Source: an uncultured Rivibacter sp.
GTDB lineage: Bacteria; Pseudomonadota; Gammaproteobacteria; Burkholderiales; Burkholderiaceae
Reading direction: 5' to 3'
NCBI GenBank assembly: GCA_946481025.1
Contig: CAMLNA010000006.1
Span: forward strand, 1-64,000
DNA length: 64,000 nt
In this document: in pieces, positions 1 to 7,758 of the stretch
How the letters are laid out: each line of letters opens with the position of its first letter
How positions within the stretch are numbered: the stretch's first letter is position 1
The notes under the pieces: generated by a model
The model's database searches: none
Seen by the model: the letters and a program-made list of their open reading frames with translations, nothing else
What the model was told of the DNA's origin: nothing
Translations under genes and position numbers: made by a program

Positions 1-62
1 GGGTCGCGGCGACTGCCGCGGGGGACTGACCGGCTCAGCAGGCCGCCGGGAGACCCGAATAC

Positions 63-152
63 CTTCACCGCGCAGGCGCGGAGACGCAAAGGACCGCAGA
101 GAGAACGCAGCTCTGCGCGAGACTCCGTGCTCTCCGCGCCTGCGCGGTGAAG
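63..152. repeat. Imperfect palindromic intergenic repeat, copy 1
   Basis: Two inverted arms, CTTCACCGCGCAGGCGCGGAGA and its near-complement ending GCGGTGAAG, enclose a short centre rich in CGCAGAG-type words. A second, diverged copy with the same ends lies at 56561-56649. The element sits just downstream of hrcN, where it could fold in the mRNA and act as a terminator or stabiliser. Similar CCGCGGAG-rich palindromes occur between genes in many betaproteobacteria; that comparison is from general knowledge. Confidence 0.7.
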
Positions 153-180
153 AACTTCAACAGCCTTTCAAGGACCTTCG

Positions 181-1503
181 TCAGGCTCCCGCCACCTGCT
201 GCAGCGACTGCAGCGAGCGGTTGAAGTCCCAGAGGTCGTCGGTGGACTGGCAGAGGAAGTCGCGGATCTGCGGCTGCTTCTGCATGGCCTCGTCGGCCAG
301 CGCGTCGTTGCCCGGCTTGTACTCGCCCATCTGCACCAGCGGCTCGATCTCGTCGTACTTGGCCATGAGCTTGCGCAGCTTGCCGGCCGCGGCCTGGTGC
401 TGCTTGGGCACGATCTGCGACATCACGCGGGACAGGCTGCCCAGCACGTCGATGGCCGGGTACTGGTTGCGCGCGGCGATCTTGCGCGACAGGATCATGT
501 GGCCGTCGAGGATGCCTCGCACTTCTTCGGAGATCGGGTCGTTGCCGCTCTCGTCCTCGTACAGCACCGTGTAGAGCGCCGTGATGGAGCCATGCGCTCC
601 CATGCCGGCGCGTTCGAGCAGGCGCGGGATCTCGGCAAACACCGAGGGCGGGAAGCCGCGCCGCGCCGGCGGTTCGCCCGCCGCCAGGCCGATCTCGCGC
701 TGCGCCCGCGCGAAGCGGGTGAGCGAGTCCATCATGAGCAGCACCTTCAGGCCCTTGTCGCGGTAGTACTCGGCCACCGCCGTGGCCACGTGCGCGGCCT
801 TGGCCCGCTCGCTCGACGAGCGGTCGGAGGTGGCGCACACCACCACCGAACGCGCCATGCCGTCCTCGCCCATGATGATCTCGATGAACTCGCGCACTTC
901 GCGGCCGCGTTCGCCGATCAGCGCGATGACGCTGATGTCGCACTGCGTGCCGCGGGCGAGCATGCCCATCAGCGTGGACTTGCCCACGCCGGCCGGCGCG
1001 AAGATGCCCATGCGCTGGCCTTCGCCGAGCGTGATGAGGCCGTCGATGATCTTCACGCCGGTGGGCAGCGGCTTCTCGATCATCTCGCGCTCCATCGGCG
1101 TGGGCGGCAGCGCGAACACCGGGCGGTATTCGGTGGTCTTCACCGGCCCCTTGCCGTCGATCGGGCGGCCCAGGCTGTCGATCACGCGGCCCAGCAGCGC
1201 ATCGCCCACCGGCACCGAAAGCACCTGCCCCAGCCCCACCACGCGCGTGCCGCCCCGCACGCCGAGGATGGAACCGAAGGGCGACAGGATGGCGCGTCCG
1301 CCGGAGAAGCCGACCACCTCGGCGGTCTGCAGCACCGAACCGTCCTCGTCGAGCACCTCGCACAGCTCCCCGAGCTTCGCGTCGAGGCCGCTCACGCGCA
1401 TGAGCGTGCCGATCACTTCGGTGACCTTGCCGGTGCGGCCGACCATGGAGGCGGCGGCCAGCTCGGCCTCCATCAGGCGGGTGAATTTCTGCAATTCGCT
1501 CAT
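181..1503 (-). CDS. hrcN: T3SS ATPase HrcN (SctN)
   Basis: Cytoplasmic F1-type ATPase at the base of the injectisome; it releases chaperones from substrates and unfolds them for export. The 440 residues are the normal family length. The Walker A motif APAGVGKST lies at about residues 169-177, followed by the ALIGERGREVREF region typical of SctN/FliI and the DSLTRFARAQREIGL segment. Its ATG overlaps the stop of hrpB5 (ATGA), so the two are translationally coupled. A flagellar paralogue, FliI, is at 55183-56502. In Xanthomonas hrpB7 and hrcT follow hrcN; here they are in a separate operon at 18-19.4 kb, and a palindromic repeat follows hrcN instead. Confidence 0.95.
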   Translation of the reverse strand: MSELQKFTRLMEAELAAASMVGRTGKVTEVIGTLMRVSGLDAKLGELCEVLDEDGSVLQTAEVVGFSGGRAILSPFGSILGVRGGTRVVGLGQVLSVPVGDALLGRVIDSLGRPIDGKGPVKTTEYRPVFALPPTPMEREMIEKPLPTGVKIIDGLITLGEGQRMGIFAPAGVGKSTLMGMLARGTQCDISVIALIGERGREVREFIEIIMGEDGMARSVVVCATSDRSSSERAKAAHVATAVAEYYRDKGLKVLLMMDSLTRFARAQREIGLAAGEPPARRGFPPSVFAEIPRLLERAGMGAHGSITALYTVLYEDESGNDPISEEVRGILDGHMILSRKIAARNQYPAIDVLGSLSRVMSQIVPKQHQAAAGKLRKLMAKYDEIEPLVQMGEYKPGNDALADEAMQKQPQIRDFLCQSTDDLWDFNRSLQSLQQVAGA

Positions 1504-2312
1504 CAGGTCTGTTCTTCGTCTTCGTTGAACTCCGGCGGCGGCTCACCGGCCGGTTCGTGCTCGCCGTCGAATCCCGCGTCGGCCGGCAGCACGTGCAGCA
1601 CCGGCGCCGGCTCTTCGGCATCGCCTTCGACCAGGGCCTTGCGCACCGCGCGATCCATCGCGGCCCGCAGGCCTTCGAGCTGGGTCTGCAGGCTCGCATC
1701 GAGGATGCCGACCTCCGACTCGAACACGCAGCCGCCGGGCGCGAGCGCCGGGTCCACGTTGACCTCGATGTGCAGGCCCTGCGTCTGCAGCGCCTGGAGC
1801 GACTCGATGGCCGAGCGGGCGTGTTCGTAGTCGGCCGCGTTCACCCGCAGCGCCAGCGTCGAGGCGCCGCGCGCCAGGCCCTGCACGCTGCGCAGCGCGC
1901 GCTGGTACAGCGCCTCGCGCTGCTCGGTGTGCACGATGCGCTCGACCGCGGCGGTCACGATGGTGGCGAGCTTCTCGTGCATGTTGCGCAGCACCTGCGC
2001 CTTGTCGATCACGCTGCCGGTCTGCTGCTCGTGCCACTCGAGCGCGGCCTGCCGCCGGCCGGCGTCGTAGGCCTCCTGGCGCGCGCGCGCGGCCTCGGCG
2101 CGCGCCGCCTCCTGCAGGCGTGCGGCTTCCTGCCGCGCCTGCTCCAGCAGCGCCTGCGCTTCGACGCGGGCCGCTGCGAGCAGCTGATCGCGCTGCTCGT
2201 CCATCGAGCGGCGCAGCGCGTCGAGCTCGGCCACGCCGCCTGCCAGGGCAGCCGGCACGATGCCGTCTTCCAGGCCGGCGCCGCCGGCCGTGCCGTGCAG
2301 CCAGATCACCAT
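1503..2312 (-). CDS. hrpB5: T3SS stator protein HrpB5 (SctL/HrcL, FliH-like)
   Basis: Peripheral stator that links HrcN to the HrcQ sorting platform. The start at MVIWLHG (269 residues) was chosen because it overlaps the end of hrpB4 by seven bases and is preceded by a GGGAGG-like site; the longer frame would run deep into hrpB4. Residues about 35-100 form an Ala/Glu/Arg-rich coiled coil, as in SctL/FliH. The C-terminal half has the stator domain pattern (VNVDPALAPGGCVFESEVGILDASLQTQL), which matches the FliH copy at 56667. It ends in an acidic, Pro-rich tail. Confidence 0.88.
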   Translation of the reverse strand: MVIWLHGTAGGAGLEDGIVPAALAGGVAELDALRRSMDEQRDQLLAAARVEAQALLEQARQEAARLQEAARAEAARARQEAYDAGRRQAALEWHEQQTGSVIDKAQVLRNMHEKLATIVTAAVERIVHTEQREALYQRALRSVQGLARGASTLALRVNAADYEHARSAIESLQALQTQGLHIEVNVDPALAPGGCVFESEVGILDASLQTQLEGLRAAMDRAVRKALVEGDAEEPAPVLHVLPADAGFDGEHEPAGEPPPEFNEDEEQT

Positions 2313-2968
2313 GCTGCCTCCCTTTCGAACAGGCTTTCCATGCGCCGCAGCGCTTCGGGCGTCGGCAGGTGCAAGGGCGGCGTCCGGCGCGCCGCGGTGG
2401 GCACCGGCCATTGCGCCGGCAGTGCCAGCCTCACCAGGCGGCGCAGGCTGCGATGCGGCCAGGCACCCTCGCGAGACAGATCCGCATAGCCCACGCAAGC
2501 CCATTGGATGGGCACCCAGGCCGCCACGTGTCCAGGGACCGCGGGGCCTTCATGCGAGGACTCACGCAAGGCGTCCACCGCGGGGCCGAGCGCGCCTTCG
2601 AGCGACTGGCGTGCGCTGCGCTCGACGCAGCAGCGCAGCACGCCGGGGCGGCTCAGCAGCGCCAGTGCGCACAAACGCGACAACAGCTGCAGGCGGCCTT
2701 GCAGGGCCAGGCGCCCCGCCGGCGTGGCCAGCGCCTGCAGGCCGGGCAGCGGGCCGCACCAGCGGCGAAACAGCGACAGCATCACGCGGCGTCGCGAGGC
2801 ACCGGCGGGCAGCTGCTCGACGAGCGAGCGGGTGCCGGCCAGGCCCTCCCAACTGGCGTCCGCACCGTCGGGCAGATGGTCGAGCCGGTACTGGAAGACC
2901 TGCGCCAGGCGCGCGAGGCTGGCGGCGTCGTGCGCCGGCGAGCCGGCTTGGGGGTCGGCGGCGTTCAT
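2306..2968 (-). CDS. hrpB4: T3SS accessory protein HrpB4 (SctK)
   Basis: A 220-residue soluble protein, encoded between hrcJ and hrpB5 exactly as in Xanthomonas and Ralstonia hrpB operons. HrpB4/SctK proteins belong to the cytoplasmic sorting platform. Visible features are Arg/Leu-rich helices and no signal peptide or membrane segment. The assignment rests on position, length and composition more than on a motif, as this family is weakly conserved. Confidence 0.75.
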   Translation of the reverse strand: MNAADPQAGSPAHDAASLARLAQVFQYRLDHLPDGADASWEGLAGTRSLVEQLPAGASRRRVMLSLFRRWCGPLPGLQALATPAGRLALQGRLQLLSRLCALALLSRPGVLRCCVERSARQSLEGALGPAVDALRESSHEGPAVPGHVAAWVPIQWACVGYADLSREGAWPHRSLRRLVRLALPAQWPVPTAARRTPPLHLPTPEALRRMESLFEREAAW

Positions 2969-2986
2969 CGCTGCACCTCGCCCTCG

Positions 2987-3781
2987 TCACGCCGCGGTCG
3001 TTGCGTTCGGGGCGGGCTGCGCCGCCTGCGCGTCGCCCGCCTTCGGCAGCTTCTGCGCAAGCCCGGCGGGCAGCCAGGCCGGCCGGCGCCAGACCACCCA
3101 GCCGCCGGCGCCGAGGAGCAGCACCACCACCGCCAGCGCGATCCACAGGCCCAGGCCCGAGGACTCGGGCGGCGGCGCAGGCGCCACCGTCGCGCCGGGC
3201 ACCAGCGTGACCGACACGTTGTCGTAGGACAGCCCCTCGACGCTGCGGGCGACCATGTTCTTGATGGCCGGCGTGAGCGCGGTGAGGTTGGCCTGCGGGC
3301 GGTACTTCACGAACACCGAGGCGCTGGAAGGCTTGGCCTCGGGCGCGAGCGGGTCGTTGTTGGGGAGCACGATGTGCACGCGCGCCGTCACCACGCCGTC
3401 GATCTGCGTGAGGGTGGCCGAAAGCTCCTGCGACACACCGTGAATGAAGCGCACGCGCTCCTCGGTGGGCGTGGAGATCAGCCCCTCCTTCTTGAACATG
3501 TCGCCCAGGTTGACGTGCTTGTCCTGCGGCAGGCCCTGGGCGCGCAGCACCGCGAGGGCACGCACCACGTCGTCCTGCCCGACCTTCACGCTCCAGGTCT
3601 TGCCGTCGGGCGTTTCCTTGGTCGCCGCGATGCCGCTTTCGAGCAGCGCCGAGACCATGCTGTTGGCATCGGCCTCGTTCTGCTTCGTGTAGAGGTCGGT
3701 CTTGCAGGCGGCGAGGCCGGCCGCCACGCAGGCGACCAGCGCCATGCGCAGCAGCCGGATGAGCTTGTCTCGAATGATCAT
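2987..3781 (-). CDS. hrcJ: T3SS inner-membrane ring lipoprotein HrcJ (SctJ)
   Basis: Inner ring of the injectisome basal body. The N-terminus is a lipoprotein signal ([14 protein letters not shown], Cys at about residue 25), then the conserved [20 protein letters not shown] segment, the [29 protein letters not shown] region and a C-terminal membrane helix ([20 protein letters not shown]). The start at MIIRDKL was preferred because GGAG lies seven bases upstream; an ATG at 3823 overlapping the hrpB2 stop is the alternative. Its flagellar counterpart, FliF, is at 57856. Confidence 0.95.
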   Translation of the reverse strand: MIIRDKLIRLLRMALVACVAAGLAACKTDLYTKQNEADANSMVSALLESGIAATKETPDGKTWSVKVGQDDVVRALAVLRAQGLPQDKHVNLGDMFKKEGLISTPTEERVRFIHGVSQELSATLTQIDGVVTARVHIVLPNNDPLAPEAKPSSASVFVKYRPQANLTALTPAIKNMVARSVEGLSYDNVSVTLVPGATVAPAPPPESSGLGLWIALAVVVLLLGAGGWVVWRRPAWLPAGLAQKLPKAGDAQAAQPAPNATTAA

Positions 3782-3819
3782 GTCGTTCTCCGCGCTGCGG
3801 CGCCGTGAGCGCCGGCCCG

Positions 3820-4206
3820 TCACTGGTTCTTCATCAGCGTCTGCAGGCCGCTCTTGGTGCTCTGCGAGATGTAGACGCCGGCGTTGAACTGCACCTGCAC
3901 CATGGCGAGCTGGTAGGTGAGTTCGATGCTGCGCGAGGCCAGCTCGCTCGGGTTCATCGAAGGGGCCTCCAGGGAGAACGAGCGCACCTTGTCGAAGGTC
4001 TGGTGCAGCACGCCTTCCTGCGCCTCGATGAAATGCGAGACGGTGGAGCGCGAGCCCACCTCGGTGTCGTGCGGCACCGGCGCGGCAGGCTGCTCCTGCA
4101 GCATGCGGCTGAAGCGGTCGGCGAGGTTGCCCAGGGCTTCGGGCCGCGTGGTGGCCTGGTCCATCACCTGGGTGGCGGTCACCGAACCGATGGCTGAGAC
4201 GGTCAT
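3820..4206 (-). CDS. hrpB2: T3SS inner rod protein HrpB2 (SctI)
   Basis: A 128-residue early substrate that builds the inner rod beneath the pilus; HrpB2 of Xanthomonas has 130 residues. The C-terminal [33 protein letters not shown] is typical of the family. The segment [34 protein letters not shown] precedes it. The gene lies between hrpB1 and hrcJ, the conserved order. Confidence 0.93.
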   Translation of the reverse strand: MTVSAIGSVTATQVMDQATTRPEALGNLADRFSRMLQEQPAAPVPHDTEVGSRSTVSHFIEAQEGVLHQTFDKVRSFSLEAPSMNPSELASRSIELTYQLAMVQVQFNAGVYISQSTKSGLQTLMKNQ

Positions 4207-4241
4207 GAGCGGACTCCTTCTTTCGCGGCGCTGCGTGCCGC

Positions 4242-4718
4242 TCAGGCGCGCAGGAATGCCGCGTGGTGCATGGAACGCGGGTCGTAGTCGGTGAAGGTGG
4301 CCGCCGGCGCCGGGGCCGACTCGGCCTCCGTCTCGACGGGGTCGCTGTCCTTGCCCATCAGCAGCTTCACGAGGCCGCGGGCTTCGTCGGTCGAGTCGCC
4401 CTCGAGCACTTCGTTGGCGCTGACGCTCCAGCCGGCGTCGCCCACCGCGAACTGGCAGAAGGCCATGAGCGCCTTGCCCAGGCTCCAGTTGCTGGCGGTC
4501 GCGTCGAGCTTGTGCAGCGTGCGGATGGCGTCGTGCCAATGGCCGCGCTTGATGGCGATCCAGGCCTCGAAGGTGTCGAGCTCGGCGAGGCGCGGGCGCA
4601 GCACGCGCACGCCGGCCAGTACGTTCTCCGCATCCTCCAGGCGGTTGTGCGAAATGGCGGTGCTGACGATTTCGATCAGCGCCGCGATGAAGGGCTTGCG
4701 GGTGAAAAACGGATCCAT
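4242..4718 (-). CDS. hrpB1: HrpB1/HrpK family T3SS protein (SctG-like TPR)
   Basis: A 158-residue helical, TPR-like protein of the HrpB1/HrpK family, expected in the cytoplasm or periplasm. Motifs seen are ISTA-like helix one, [21 protein letters not shown], and [19 protein letters not shown]. The start at MDPFFTRK has GGAG eight bases upstream; a longer in-frame start would read through the palindrome at 4744. The C-terminal part resembles the 146-residue protein at 5968-6408 (shared pattern MA-x(6-7)-G-DA-x-W-x(6)-VL), suggesting the two are paralogues. Confidence 0.88.
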   Translation of the reverse strand: MDPFFTRKPFIAALIEIVSTAISHNRLEDAENVLAGVRVLRPRLAELDTFEAWIAIKRGHWHDAIRTLHKLDATASNWSLGKALMAFCQFAVGDAGWSVSANEVLEGDSTDEARGLVKLLMGKDSDPVETEAESAPAPAATFTDYDPRSMHHAAFLRA

Positions 4719-4743
4719 CGTGCGGTCTCCAGGTGGGAGGAAT

Positions 4744-4802
4744 TGCCTGTCCTCAGCGGAACGCGTTCCGCTGAGGACAGGCATGCCGCCTGCGCGGCAT
4801 GC
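4744..4802. repeat. Perfect 40-bp palindrome plus adjoining hairpin
   Basis: Positions 4744-4783 are a perfect palindrome (two 20-base arms, no loop) centred on AACG|CGTT. It is followed by, and overlaps by three bases, a second hairpin at 4781-4802 with nine-base arms GCATGCCGC/GCGGCATGC and a four-base loop. Both lie between the harpin stop and the hrpB1 ribosome-binding site. There is no T-run, so it is not a classical terminator. An mRNA-processing, attenuation or protein-binding site is possible. Confidence 0.85.
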
Positions 4803-4815
4803 CTCGCCTCGTACA

Positions 4816-5562
4816 TCAGCTCGAGAACATCCGGTCGCCGGAGTTGAAGATGCTGTACAGGTTCATGCCCTGGCGGATGTCGTCGACGGTCTGGTTGCGT
4901 CCGCCGTTGGCGAGCGCCCACGAGCGTGCGGCGTCGGCCGTCATGCTGCCGCTGCCGATGCCGACGGTGGCCACCGGGGTGAAGCCGTTGGTCAGGCCAG
5001 GCGTGCCGCCCAGGGCCGCACCAGCGGCCGTGCCGGCGGCTCCGCCGATGGCAGCGCCGATCTGGGCGCCGGGCGCGCCAGCGATGGCACCGCCCACGGC
5101 CGCACCGATCTGCGCGCCGGCGTTGCCCAGGCCACCCGGAGCACCCAGGCCGCCGAGGCCGCCCACGGCCGGGCCCACGCCGAGGCCGCCGCCGGGGAAC
5201 TGGTTGCCGATCTGCTGGGCCGGGCGGTTGGCGCCGAAGCCGGCGCCGCTCAGGGCTTGCAGCAGCGGGGTGATGGACTGCAGCAGGCCGGCAAAGCTCT
5301 GCAGCAGGCCGGCCAGGCCGTTCATGCCGCCGTTGGCGCCCGGCAGCTGGCCGGGGCCGCCGAGACCGGGCGCGCCCAGGCCAGGGGCGCCGAACGACGG
5401 CGCCTGCTGGGCCGAACGCAGCACGTTCATCAGCAGCGAGTTCATCAGCTGCGTCATCTGCGACGCGACGTCGAGGCCCGACGACAGCGCGGTGAGGGCC
5501 GGGCTGCGAGGTTGTGCGATCGACAGGTTGGCTGCCTGGTTCTGCACGGAAGTGATCGACAT
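4816..5562 (-). CDS. Harpin-like secreted glycine-rich protein
   Basis: A 248-residue protein with harpin features: rich in Gly, Ala, Leu, Gln and Asn, no cysteine, no signal peptide, and two amphipathic helices (VASQMTQLMNSLLMNVLRSAQ and LLQSFAGLLQSITPLLQALSG) within the N-terminal half. A long glycine-rich middle follows, with GAQIGAAVGGAIAGAPGAQIGAAIGG-type repeats. Harpins are T3SS-exported and act at plant membranes or in translocation. The N-terminal MSI start is shared with the needle-like proteins and HrpW here. It is unusual that it sits inside the structural operon. No named homologue is claimed. Confidence 0.75.
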   Translation of the reverse strand: MSITSVQNQAANLSIAQPRSPALTALSSGLDVASQMTQLMNSLLMNVLRSAQQAPSFGAPGLGAPGLGGPGQLPGANGGMNGLAGLLQSFAGLLQSITPLLQALSGAGFGANRPAQQIGNQFPGGGLGVGPAVGGLGGLGAPGGLGNAGAQIGAAVGGAIAGAPGAQIGAAIGGAAGTAAGAALGGTPGLTNGFTPVATVGIGSGSMTADAARSWALANGGRNQTVDDIRQGMNLYSIFNSGDRMFSS

Positions 5563-5594
5563 GGTTCTTCTCCTTGAAAGATCAGCTGAAAAGA

Positions 5595-5849
5595 TCAGGC
5601 CAGACCCTTGATGGCTTCGCCGATGGCCTTGAACATCTTGGCCAGGGCTTCATTCATCTTCACGATCATCTGGATGATCCCCATCTCGGTCTGGAACTTC
5701 ATCTGCATGGCAGCGGTCTGCTGGATCTGGGCCATCATGTCGTTGCCGTTGCTGGCCGCAGCGCCCGTGCCGGCGGCGCTCAGTTGCGCGCCACCGTTCT
5801 GGAATGCCTGCATGCCAGAGCTCATGCCGATGCTGTTGTTGATGCTCAT
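5595..5849 (-). CDS. Probable Hrp needle/pilus subunit (SctF-like)
   Basis: An 84-residue protein, small as Hrp pilins and needle subunits are (about 80-95). The N-terminus is polar and flexible (MSINNSIGMSSGMQ). The C-terminal 45 residues form a long amphipathic helix ending MNEALAKMFKAIGEAIKGLA. There is no signal peptide and no cysteine. It follows two genes that look like a SctE/SctG needle-chaperone pair, which supports a SctF role. The C-terminal helix is clearly related to that of the 175-residue protein at 15930-16457. Function is inferred. Confidence 0.65.
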   Translation of the reverse strand: MSINNSIGMSSGMQAFQNGGAQLSAAGTGAAASNGNDMMAQIQQTAAMQMKFQTEMGIIQMIVKMNEALAKMFKAIGEAIKGLA

Positions 5850-5967
5850 TTGCGTACTCCTTGCTTAGGTTGAAAGGTGCGGAACGTCCGCTTGGGATCT
5901 GCCACCGGGGTGAGCGGCGACGGTTGGTAAGAGGCGCCCGACCATCGGGCACCCCGGGGAACTCTCT

Positions 5968-6408
5968 TCAATGCGCCTGCTGCAGCGCCGACAGGAAGGT
6001 CAGCACGCCGTTGGCGGCCTCGCGCGCGCTCTGCTCCGAGCTGGTGGCCAGCACGTTGTCGAGCCAGCTCTTCCACTCGGCATCGCCGCCCAGCATCAGC
6101 GAGACGGCCATCGCGACCTTCGCGTTGTCGTCGTCGGGGTGCTGCTCGACATAGCTGCCCAGCTGGTCGCGGGCATAGCCCACGTCGCCGCCCATGCCCA
6201 CCGCGATGGCGCGGCACATGCGATAGAAGGTCGGGTCGTCGAGCGTGGCTTCCACCGCGGCATTGACGACGTTGGCGTCGTCCATGCTGCGGTAGATGGC
6301 GCCCAGCAGGCCGACGGTCATCAGGTTGCGATAGACGTCGGGATAGCCGCCCGCCGGCGCCGCGGCGTGCGCGGCGGGTGCGACGTGCTGCGTGTAGGTG
6401 TCGTACAT
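5968..6408 (-). CDS. SctG/HrpB1-like TPR protein, probable needle chaperone
   Basis: A 146-residue all-helical protein with TPR-like spacing (GYARDQLGSYVEQHPDDDNAKVAMAVSLMLGGDAEW). It resembles HrpB1 in this window and, in fold and size, SctG chaperones that hold the needle protein before export. It lies between an 86-residue SctE-like gene and the needle-like gene. The 118 bases downstream (5850-5967) contain only a short hairpin (GCCCGA-CCA-TCGGGC, 5936-5950). Assignment is by context and fold resemblance. Confidence 0.6.
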   Translation of the reverse strand: MYDTYTQHVAPAAHAAAPAGGYPDVYRNLMTVGLLGAIYRSMDDANVVNAAVEATLDDPTFYRMCRAIAVGMGGDVGYARDQLGSYVEQHPDDDNAKVAMAVSLMLGGDAEWKSWLDNVLATSSEQSAREAANGVLTFLSALQQAH

Positions 6409-6437
6409 GTGCGTTCTCCTGCGTGCTGCGCGGCAGC

Positions 6438-6698
6438 TCAGGCGGCCAGCGACGCGTTGTGCAGCGTCTCCCACACGTGGCGCACGATGCGCTGCGATGC
6501 GTGGAAGCCTTCGATGAGCTGCGTGACCAGCTGGCGCTCGGTGGCGGCGGCGGTGGCCAGCATCGCCTCGGCGGACTTCGCCACGTCGGCGAAGTAGCCC
6601 AGCAGCGCACGGGCACGGTCGCCGCTGGCGTCTTCGGCCAGCGACTTCTCCAGGTTGGCCAGGTCGCCGAATACGGTTTGCTCGAGTTGCTCGTTCAT
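6438..6698 (-). CDS. Small helical T3SS protein, possible SctE-type cochaperone
   Basis: An 86-residue, cysteine-free, wholly helical protein (two or three helices; FADVAKSAEAMLATAAATERQLVTQLIEG in the middle). It has no signal peptide. Its size, position before a SctG-like gene and the nearby needle-like gene suggest the SctE partner of a SctE-SctG-SctF complex, as known for Yersinia YscE-YscG-YscF. This is an inference from context; there is no diagnostic motif. Confidence 0.5.
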   Translation of the reverse strand: MNEQLEQTVFGDLANLEKSLAEDASGDRARALLGYFADVAKSAEAMLATAAATERQLVTQLIEGFHASQRIVRHVWETLHNASLAA

Positions 6699-6730
6699 GG
6701 TCGGAAGTGCTCCGTGGATGGATGGGTGGG

Positions 6731-7744
6731 TCAACGGGTGGGAACCGCCGGCGCGTCGTTCAGCTCGACGATCGGCTCGGGAGAAAGCGAAAGGTGCTTG
6801 GCGCCGTCGCGCGTCTGCACGTACTGCAGGCCGTCGGTGGACAACATCGCGCCCACCGGCACGCTGTCGGGCGCCGGCGACTCGGAAGCCGCGACCTCGA
6901 TGCCTTGCACCAGCGGGGCCAGGTCGCCTGCGATGCGCGTGGCGGCCGCCCGCACCTTGTCGAGGTACATGGCCCGGCCGCCCACCACGAACACGCCGCG
7001 GTCGCGGTAGGTCACGGTGAGGCCGGGGACGCCCAGTGCGTCCGAGATGCTCTGGGCGATCTCGGGCACCGCCGCGTACTTGTGCTCGATGAGCTCGGCG
7101 GGAAAGCGCGACAGCAGCTGGCGCAGGGCCACGATGTCGGCGCTGTCGGCGAGCAGCCCTTCGACGATCACGCGGTCGCCTGCCGGACGCACGGTGATGC
7201 CCTGCAGGGTGGTGCCCGACACCGCGCGGTACACCTGGCCCACCAGCGGCTCGGCGGGCACCTTGTCCTTGGCGGCTTGCGTGTTGCGCCACACCACCGA
7301 AGCGAAGGCGCCGCCCACCGCGAGCGAGGCCACCGCCGCGAACACCACCGCGGAACGCGCCAGACGCGACGGCCGTGCTTCCTGCATGGCCTCGACCACC
7401 TTCCTGGCCGGGCGCATCAGGCGCTCGAGCAGGTCGACATCGGAAGGCCACGCGGCCGCGGCGGGCCCCACGCACAGCACCACGTCGCCGAAGCGCCGCG
7501 GCTCGAAGTCCGTGAAGGACTCCGGCGCCGCCGCGCCGACCTTGGCGTCGGCGGCATCGGCTTGCTGCGAGGTGGTGATGGTGACCAAGTTGCCGTCTTC
7601 CAGTAGTTCGAGGTTGAGGGGTTCCGCCTGCCAATCGACGAGCTGGATGTCTGCCTGCTCGTCTGCTGCGATGCGGTACTTCGATGCACTCAACAGTAGT
7701 TGCACTCCTGCATGCCGGCCGGTCAGAACGCGAAGCTGCTTCAT
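6731..7744 (-). CDS. sctD: T3SS outer inner-membrane ring protein SctD (HrcD/HrpW-type)
   Basis: A 337-residue bitopic protein forming the outer ring of the inner-membrane basal body. The N-terminal cytoplasmic FHA-like domain (KQLRVLTGRHAGVQLLLSASKYRIAADEQADIQL) is followed by a single membrane helix at about residues 130-150 (VVFAAVASLAVGGAFASVVW). The periplasmic part has BON-like ring-building repeats (VIVEGLLADSADIVALRQLL; GVFVVGGRAMYLDKV). It lies directly downstream of hrcC with a 14-base gap. Confidence 0.87.
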   Translation of the reverse strand: MKQLRVLTGRHAGVQLLLSASKYRIAADEQADIQLVDWQAEPLNLELLEDGNLVTITTSQQADAADAKVGAAAPESFTDFEPRRFGDVVLCVGPAAAAWPSDVDLLERLMRPARKVVEAMQEARPSRLARSAVVFAAVASLAVGGAFASVVWRNTQAAKDKVPAEPLVGQVYRAVSGTTLQGITVRPAGDRVIVEGLLADSADIVALRQLLSRFPAELIEHKYAAVPEIAQSISDALGVPGLTVTYRDRGVFVVGGRAMYLDKVRAAATRIAGDLAPLVQGIEVAASESPAPDSVPVGAMLSTDGLQYVQTRDGAKHLSLSPEPIVELNDAPAVPTR

Positions 7745-7758
7745 GATTTGCGAACCCT

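Noticed and set aside
4242..4784. Longer hrpB1 starting inside the palindrome (MPVLSGTRSAED...)
   Set aside because: The extra residues are the translated palindrome, and a good ribosome-binding site precedes the internal MDPFFTRK start at 4718.
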